A program made the translations under genes and the position numbers. A stretch of 64,000 bases of DNA from Centropus unirufus (lineage: Eukaryota > Chordata > Aves > Cuculiformes > Centropidae), in assembly GCA_013397695.1 (NCBI GenBank), contig VYZI01000058.1, forward strand, positions 2,239,867-2,303,866, read 5' to 3'. Position 1 is the stretch's first letter; each line of letters opens with the position of its first letter. The notes beneath the pieces are model-generated. The model saw nothing but the letters and a program-made list of their open reading frames with translations, was not told where the DNA came from and did no database searches. This document shows positions 58,001 through 64,000 of this stretch, in pieces.

Positions 58001-61000
58001 GTAGGCACAGCTGGTCCGCACACTCCATGCCCACACACCACAAAAGGTCAACGACAAAGTCAATGAGCAGGAGAGAGGCTGCTACAGTGGATCCTAACGG
58101 TGTCTCCAACTTCAAAGCATGAATCTTGGCAGGTCTGTCTCTGTCCTACTAACATATGAGGTGAACTCTAAGGGGACTTTCCAGAGGTTTATAAATCAGT
58201 TTATCACCAAATAGAGGGGAAATTTTCAGTGATTTCCCAAATTACTTTTGCCAGCTGCCTTAAGGCTCATAAAAATACTTTCCAAAGGGCAGTTAATTAT
58301 CTTACTGTGTATGTATTTATAGATATCTACATACAGTTATTTCACACTCACGTATAATGTACCTATAAACATGCAAACATAAAAGCAGACTCTGACACCT
58401 ATATCTCAAGCTGCATCAAGATTCAAGAATTTTTACAAAAATTTCCTTGGACACATACTATCTCATTTATTTCAAATTTTGTAAGTAAATTAAATGTCCA
58501 ATTCTTTGAAGTAGAAACTGTCATTCCTGATACATTTTTTACACTGCCTATTAAGTTGGAGGCCCATTTTAGCTAAAATGATGGTGTGATATCACTACAG
58601 AGATTTGAAACATTGAAAGCTGATCACTCTGGTCTAAATACCAAGATGGTCAGCATATGTTTTAAAAAGAAAATGCTAATAATGTTAAATGTTCTCGTTT
58701 GGTGCCCTATATCATCTTATTTCTCTCCTTGGTTGTTATTCTTCTTAGAACTTATTTGGCTTCAAGTGAAAAATATAACAGGTTGTGGAGTCCTTCACTG
58801 CAAGGATATTTGACTTTAGGCCACAGGCTCTGTTGAACACTCTGGGTGAATGAGGTCAAAATATTGGTGATGCTCTATTATTCTATGCAAAGGGAATTCC
58901 AAAATTCGACTTCCTACTCTAATTTCCTGTGGTTAAATTATTAATCTTATAAAAGGGTAACTGTGACGTTTCACTTGGTGTTAGGTATTTCCTCCACACT
59001 GCCTGTCTTTCTTCCATCTGAATCCACTGAGCATCTAGCTAACTTCAACGGCCCTTTTATTGGCTCAAAGGGAGCAGAGTCACTAAGAAAACTTAATTAA
59101 ATGGTTAATTTACAACAGATTAACCCACGTGGCAAAAGGTAGTAGAAAATTTGAGAAAATTAATATTATACAATATTTCCTACCTCCTGTAGTTTTGTTG
59201 TGGACCAGATAACTTCGGTACATCAGCACTATCTCAATCCAGTGCTGGTAAACAAAGGCAGTGCACAAAAGGAATGCAAATAAAACAGAAATGGCAGTGC
59301 ATAGTACATATAAGAGAAACACTGTAGAAAGAAAAAAGTCTATCATAAGTCAGGTTATCCAAAATATTGTTGACATTTATATGAAAATAAGTCCCAAAAT
59401 GGGGGCAAACCATCTCATAATCTTCATTCTTGCCCTGTTGGCAAACTTTAGGGAGCCAAGAATTCATTTAGCTGCAGACCTTAACAGAGAGTTTCAGCCT
59501 ACCATCAGGGACCTTTTTTGTATGGTATCTCCTTGATGGTATGAAAAGCCAATCTGTGATGGAAGGCACCGAGAAAATGGTCTGTTGTACACTGTGCACG
59601 GGTGAAAACAGTCATTGCTTGAGATGGAAAAGTCACATCAGAATGCACACAGCTGCACACAGCGCTCTGCTGGAGGCTTCCTATGCCACTCCAATGATGA
59701 ATCTCCATTTTGTGAGCTATGGTGCAACAGTTTAATTTCCACACTGACTGTGGTTTTGACCTTTGCTTGAAAGGCTGCCTTGTTCATATCAGTTATGGTA
59801 ACTTCTCAGAAGATGCTAAGGACTGGGGAAACCAACAGAAATGTCCTATGAAAATCAAGGAAAGTTACTGCTTTCAAAGATGCTCTGCTTCAGTTTAGTA
59901 TTCAGAGATGCTACTCTCCACTTCTTCCTCCCTGTTCCTCTCCAGCTTCCACTTGGCCCACCTGCTTGAAGTAAGTCCCCATATGGGACCTCTGTCCTTC
60001 CGTGGAGTCCTCAGAATGATATACCTTTCTAGCCATCAGACAAACCAAACTTTTCCCATCCAGCTTCCAGAAACTTCTGTAGCTGGCTAAAAAGCCAGTG
60101 TCAAAGGAGAACAAGTCTTTAACAGTGAGTAAATAAAAATGTGTCTAAAAGGGGAAATTGTCATCCTTCAATGGTTTTACCTCTCTGCTTTCTTTTCAGG
60201 CGGATCACAGCAGTGGCATTCCCCACTGAATTCTCAGCAAAGCACGTGAAATTGCTTTTGAGGTCCACTTCAGTAACTTCTTTCAGTTTCACAACATGAA
60301 GAAGTGTGACCCCCTTTAAGCCTTTTGGATAAAATCTGAAGGGATAAAAAAGTATTTGCATGATACCTTTACTGTTCATTCACACAATCTCCAAATGTCT
60401 TAAATACTAAGAAAGAAGAGCTTGTAACCTCTTAACGGTCAGCTTCAGCTTTTAACAACAATGCTAATGGTTTGGAACCTGTGATTGGATTTTACATTGT
60501 AAGAAAATACACTCATCAAAAGGTCTGCACACTGAAAGGTTTATTTTTAATTCATCAACTCAGCAAAACAATTAAGCACTTGCCTAGTTTTAAACATATA
60601 GCCCCCTTTGACTTCTGTATTTGTGTTTTTCTAACGTGTTAAAAGTTCCCCTGGAGAAAACTGAACTTCAAACAGAAGCCCTAAGAGAGGACTATCTGGG
60701 TGAAAAGACTGAGCAGCACAGCACCTTGCAGAGGGGAGAAAAGCCCAAATGACATGATATGCAAACTGAATAAGACAGATATAAGTGACAGAAGTATAGG
60801 AAATGAGGAGGTAACAGAGGAATCCCCTTGAGCCTCAGAAAGGGTTGTGCAGAACAGATCTGTGTGTGCAACCACTCAAGAATACTCAGAGTTTCTGAGT
60901 CTCAGCATTCTGCTTTGAAAACACAAGTACAAGCATGTATGGGGGATCCTGAAAGTGCTTCATATCATGCCACCTCAGAATGACAGTCTGCCATGGCTCT

Positions 61001-62354
61001 GCCTCTGCTAACTCAAGATATACAAGCATGAATGAGCACAGGTAGGGTTTCAACCTGTACTGAAAATCTGTTGGCAATGTTTTATTCTTTTGTGTTTTTT
61101 AAAGATAAACAGAAATTGTGTGCATGCAAAAAAGCTAAAAAGTGGTAAGGAGAAGTTGTTCTTGTTGTGGTTGAAGTTGTGGTAAGAAGAAGTCATTTGT
61201 TGTTTTTTCCCATATTGTCTCCTGTTAAGAATCTGACCTTAAAAGTGACAGCAGTGCTTTTCTTCTCCCAATGTATAGAAAAGTTTACCCATAAAGATGA
61301 CTCAGAGCTGTATATGGAAAGACACACTTCCCTGTGTTGCCTCCACTATATTTCTTGCCACTGTTGGGCACTGCACAAATGAATGAGACAGGGAAATACA
61401 AGATGGAAAGGGAAGTGTGGGAATTATTTTGGTGGTCTTCAAGTCTCAATAAATTTTTCCCCACATGTTGCTTCTCTGCAGAGTCTGTCACCCAAACACC
61501 CAAACTCCTTTCAATGTCCTCAGTATTGTTTTACTGGTCTGGTTTATTCCTCATTCAGAGGCAGCTTCCAAAGACAGATTATATGAGGGGCTATCAAGGC
61601 ACAACAGAGGGAACACTGGAAAACAGCTGAGGCACAGGCAGCCAAGCACCATTCATGTTGAAGCCGTCCACAAGCTAAAGTTTTAAGAAGAGTTAAGTTT
61701 GCAGAAGTTTGAGTTCTTGTCTGTATGCCCATCAATATGTGGTTCCGTATGGGAAGTGCACATGCTTATGGACATACACATTAATATGCTGTAGAACAGG
61801 GCCTCCTGATGTTTTCAGTAAATTTTATTCACTAAAGCTGTTGTAGAAGGCTGTTTACAGTTACTGACTGTAGTAGCAATCATACTATTAGGCTTTTTCT
61901 TACCTTGTTTCTTGATTTGATATCTCAGTTATATTTTCTTTGTTGTTTCTTTTCCATGTTACCCTCGTCAAAGAAAGTCTTTCAAAGCCAAATTGTACAC
62001 GGCATTCCAATTCAAGTGGCTTTCCTGGAACAAATCAGCACAGGAAAACGATGAATGGAAGTAACCAGAATATTTTTCTCATAAATACCCTGGGATCACT
62101 ATAACATATGATGTTTCCTTTAGTATCCAGAAAGACATACATCAGGAAAAAAAAAAAAGCATTTTATGAAAAATTCTCATCCTCCTAGAGAGTAACCCTG
62201 TTTTGCCTTATCAAAATCTATCATTATCTAACAATACCTGAATTAACCATGTTCTTTTGCTTTCAGATAAGGAGTCAAAACTTACCAAGTTCTGCTTCAA
62301 GGATCACTACATCATTGGGATACAAGAGGTTGGGTGGGTGGATAGTATTTTTTG
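54674..62354 (-). CDS. IL18RAP: IL18RAP, interleukin-18 receptor accessory protein (3' part, six exons)
   Basis: Signalling subunit of the IL-18 receptor. With IL18R1 bound to IL-18 it forms the complex whose paired TIR domains recruit MyD88 and activate NF-kB in T and NK cells. Exons in phase: 62354-62286, 62024-61904, 60335-60181, 59321-59184, 56254-56084 and 55047-54674, giving 341 complete residues and a stop. They encode Ig domain 3, the transmembrane helix and the entire TIR domain. FELQAAVN, HWIEIVL and FWKYMHYHMPVK identify IL18RAP rather than IL1RL1 or IL18R1. The 5' exons (signal peptide, Ig1, Ig2) were not found and should lie beyond the right edge. SLC9A4 follows 2.5 kb downstream, as in mammals. 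Confidence 0.93.
55048..56083 (-). other. IL18RAP intron between TIR exons
   Basis: About 1.0 kb. Its centre is occupied by a plus-oriented CR1 fragment (55.39 to 55.82 kb); nothing else was recognised. Confidence 0.85.
55388..55822 (+). mobile_element. CR1 LINE fragment, plus orientation
   Basis: It contains the CR1 words gagagagttggacttttt-like, tataggacaagggagaacag, cttccaagttcagactgggt and a terminal attctatgattctatt. 5'-truncated and moderately diverged. It sits antisense to IL18RAP within the TIR intron. Confidence 0.9.
56084..56254 (-). CDS. IL18RAP: IL18RAP exon, N-terminal half of TIR
   Basis: One hundred and seventy-one bases; acceptor tctctactttag, donor gtaagg. It encodes DGKEFDAFVSYAKLD, with TIR box 1 (FDAFVSYA), then FALELLPDMLENKYGYKLCI and LERDILPGG. 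The last carries the RD-x-x-PG box 2, the BB loop that mediates TIR-TIR contact. Both end codons are split in phases that join the neighbouring exons. Confidence 0.96.
56255..59183 (-). other. IL18RAP intron before TIR exons
   Basis: About 2.9 kb. It contains one plus-oriented CR1 fragment (about 57.49 to 57.81 kb); the remainder is unique AT-rich sequence. Confidence 0.85.
57485..57812 (+). mobile_element. CR1 LINE fragment, plus orientation
   Basis: It carries ggtgatcttatagttgtctt, acactggaacacgctgccca, a gtccctcacagcc-type block and a degenerate terminal gattctgcgattctctgatt. More diverged than the copy at 55.4 kb; start uncertain by about 50 bases. Confidence 0.8.
59184..59321 (-). CDS. 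IL18RAP: IL18RAP transmembrane exon
   Basis: One hundred and thirty-eight bases; acceptor tttctttctacag, donor gtagg. It encodes VFLLYVLCTAISVLFAFLLC and TAFVYQ, a single membrane helix of about 24 residues. HWIEIVLMYRSYLVHNKTTG follows, the conserved juxtamembrane segment leading into the TIR domain. HWIEIVL is nearly identical to human IL18RAP. Confidence 0.95.
59322..60180 (-). other. IL18RAP intron
   Basis: About 860 bases of unique sequence. Short overlapping open frames on both strands have no domain. Confidence 0.8.
60181..60335 (-). CDS. IL18RAP: IL18RAP exon, second half of Ig domain 3
   Basis: One hundred and fifty-five bases; acceptor atcccttcag, donor gtaaaa. It encodes FYPKGLKGVTLLHVVKLKEV, then SNFTCFAENSVGNATAV and IRLKRKQR. 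The FTCFAENSVGN word is the F-strand cysteine and following turn of an Ig fold. There are two N-glycosylation sequons (NFT, NAT). The basic stretch KRKQR stands just before the membrane helix. Confidence 0.94.
60336..61903 (-). other. IL18RAP intron
   Basis: About 1.6 kb of unique sequence between the two halves of Ig3; short open frames on both strands, none assignable. Confidence 0.8.
61904..62024 (-). CDS. IL18RAP: IL18RAP exon, first half of Ig domain 3
   Basis: One hundred and twenty-one bases; acceptor ttgttccag, donor gtaag. It encodes GKPLELECRVQFGFERLSL, then TRVTWKRNNKENITEISNQ. The B-strand Cys (LEC) and C-strand Trp (VTW) of the Ig fold are visible, as is a sequon (NIT). The CRVQFGFER word aligns with CKARFGFER of human IL18RAP. 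Confidence 0.94.
62025..62285 (-). other. Short IL18RAP intron
   Basis: Only 261 bases, the shortest intron found here. It contains an A-run (62,148 to 62,159 region) and nothing else notable. Confidence 0.85.
62286..62354 (-). CDS. IL18RAP: IL18RAP exon, linker into Ig domain 3
   Basis: Sixty-nine bases; acceptor cattaattgcag, donor gtaag. It encodes KNTIHPPNLLYPNDVVILEA and EL, with both end codons split. It corresponds to the human segment before the KPLTISC strand (LEVELG). Its small size and position match the conserved IL-1R family exon that opens Ig3. Confidence 0.88.
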
Positions 62355-64000
62355 CTGCAATTAATGGGAATACTGTTAATAACTGTAATGTTACCATTAG
62401 TGCAGAAGACAAGAGAAAGCATCTTACAGAATTTTCTTTTTCAGATGTTAGGTAGAATTTAGACACCTGAGACCAAGAGGATGAATTACAGTGACTGGAT
62501 TTTCTGAGAGTGCACAGATAAGGGTGTCTTGACCACAAAATTTATGTGGCAACTTAAGGACCTGGTATTTCAGTGACTCTGTCGTCTTACATGGGATGAG
62601 AATCTCTGCATCTATCCTGCACTTAAGGCTACTTAGGGTTCAAAACTTATGCCTCCTCCTTGCAAAACTCCCTGAAGGATACAATCCTCATACCAGTTCC
62701 TTGCCAAGCCCCATCCTATCCCAAATAAGCACATATAGCAACACACACACATTATTCACAAGCACAGGTATTTGCATTAAAATAACCTTTTTTCTTTTCC
62801 AAATCAAAGGCTGCCAAAGGGCACAGATAATGACACCCACAGTTCATACAATCTACTTAGCAATTACCCAGGCTCTGGGAAAACAGCCTGAAAGGACTAA
62901 AACCCACAGCTCTGATATTTTAGGAAAGTCCCATATTGCAGGAAATGGTGCCACGTCACACTTTTTAAAAAAACGAAGCCACAGCAGAGAAATATATGCA
63001 AGATTCAGGGTGTGTATATATGTACATGGTACATTTCAAGAGGTTTTTTTGACTGTGCAGTTAAGTGGTGGAAAAGAACTGAGAAGAACAGTGCGTTAAC
63101 TAAAGTTCAGCCAAATCACAAATCAAAGCAGAGCTAGTCCATGCCTGCTTGGAAAATATTGTGGGAATATAGCTGGAGAGAAGTGTGAAAGGGCAGCAGA
63201 TGTATCTCAGCACTTAGAGGTCTCAAAAGATGATGAAATGGTTTCCAGCCCCTGTCCTGATGAGATGAATGTATGTATTTTTCCTATGACTTCTTAGTAC
63301 CAAATATATCAAACATCTGCAAAAAAAAAGGACCAGATCTTTCATAGGAGTGCTTTCCTCCCTAGACAATGGAATTTCAAAGGAGTGCTGCCTTCACTAG
63401 ACCACAGAACCAGGTCATTTCATCTGACACCTTTCTTTCACTCCTTAAATCTTGTCCTCCTTTCTACAGAGGGGATAACCTTCCACTAGGATGATGCAAA
63501 TAGGTCCAGGGACTGTCATTGAGACGATACTTGGTCCATCCAGCCCAGTACAAATGTACTGGGTCCATCCAGCTCAGGATGTGATAGATGTAGTGACGCT
63601 TTCCTCTGGGTCTGTGATTGAGTGTACTCACTGGAGTGTCTGATGAGAGTGCTTTACAGCAATCACAGATGTCTGAAGCAAAGCATCACCACATCTCCCT
63701 TTTAGCAAACTAGACAGTCTCCCTCATTCCTGATCCTAACTTGAACATTGTCCAACAGGATTTCATCAGGCAATATCTGGGTTCTGCCTGAAGGGCAGAA
63801 GAGGACAGTAAATATTATGGAAAAGGTCAACAAAATTTGAAGAAAACTATAAGATCGTGCCATATCACTGGGCCATAGAGGACTAACTCTCCCCATACAG
63901 TACATGTAGAACACTGGCACCAGTTGGAGTTTCAGGAATTCTACTCTCAGATAAAGAAATCTAAATAAAGATTTTAAAGATTTGGTTCCCACTGCTAGGA
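62355..64000. other. Upstream IL18RAP intron/5' flank, no exon confirmed
   Basis: About 1.6 kb to the right edge. I could not find Ig1 or Ig2 exons here. A minus-strand open frame around 63,704 to 63,862 starts with a hydrophobic peptide followed by a good acceptor-like pyrimidine tract, but it matches no recognisable IL18RAP segment. It also contains a palindrome at 63.54 kb. Confidence 0.7.
63544..63563. repeat. Perfect palindrome inside a short direct repeat
   Basis: cccagtacaaatgtactggg has nine-base perfect arms. It is flanked on both sides by direct copies of ggtccatccagc (about 63,534 and 63,562). Confidence 0.8.

Noticed and set aside
54674..62354. Assigning the receptor to IL1RL1 (ST2) or IL18R1
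   Set aside because: FELQAAVN, LVLIKF, HWIEIVL and the box 3 region match IL18RAP. The downstream neighbour SLC9A4 also fits IL18RAP.
63702..63992. Minus-strand open frame with a hydrophobic start as the IL18RAP signal-peptide exon
   Set aside because: The peptide resembles no IL18RAP segment, the frame runs through a strong acceptor-like tract, and no donor in a suitable phase is clear. Ig1 and Ig2 exons should separate it from Ig3 and were not found.

Overview
The window looks like vertebrate genomic DNA, most likely from a bird. Protein-coding sequence is split into short exons with GT/AG borders. The interspersed repeats are CR1 LINEs whose 3' ends carry the ATTCTATG-type terminal octamers seen in avian (and other sauropsid) CR1. 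A run of 40 N marks a draft assembly gap. There are no operons, tRNAs, rRNAs or CRISPR arrays. The species cannot be named from the sequence alone.

Two genes are readable, both on the minus strand and head to tail. On the right (54,674 to 62,354 and beyond the right edge) lies the 3' part of IL18RAP, the accessory chain of the interleukin-18 receptor. Six exons cover the third Ig domain, the transmembrane helix and the complete TIR domain. The signal peptide and first two Ig domains were not found and should lie beyond 64,000. About 2.5 kb further left, SLC9A4 (NHE4, a plasma-membrane Na+/H+ exchanger) runs from an ATG at 52,215 to a stop at 20,542. I resolved 12 coding exons whose splice phases all agree. 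Joined, they total 2,352 bases and predict 783 residues, against about 798 for human NHE4. From memory the mammalian order is IL18RAP, SLC9A4, SLC9A2 on one strand, so this is conserved synteny. The GC-rich stretch at positions 1 to about 205 sits where the SLC9A2 promoter would be expected.

The left 20 kb holds no recognisable gene: the possible 3' UTR of SLC9A4, AT-rich unique DNA, two CR1 fragments and simple repeats. The SLC9A4 introns hold most of the repeats: a nested CR1-in-CR1, other CR1 copies, a degenerate interstitial telomere-like block, a 21-base minisatellite and several perfect hairpins. An intragenic CpG island (about 25.8 to 26.47 kb) abuts exon 9, deep inside the gene.

The most interesting observations are: this internal CpG island with an adjacent cluster of regulatory-looking motifs; a tandem splice donor at exon 9 whose stronger site would truncate the NHE4 tail; amino-acid changes in the otherwise highly conserved ion-transport motif of NHE4; and the nested CR1 pair beside exon 11. 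I found no evidence of a new defence or mobile system. Exon borders and family assignments come from reading the sequence and from remembered family features; no alignment was run.
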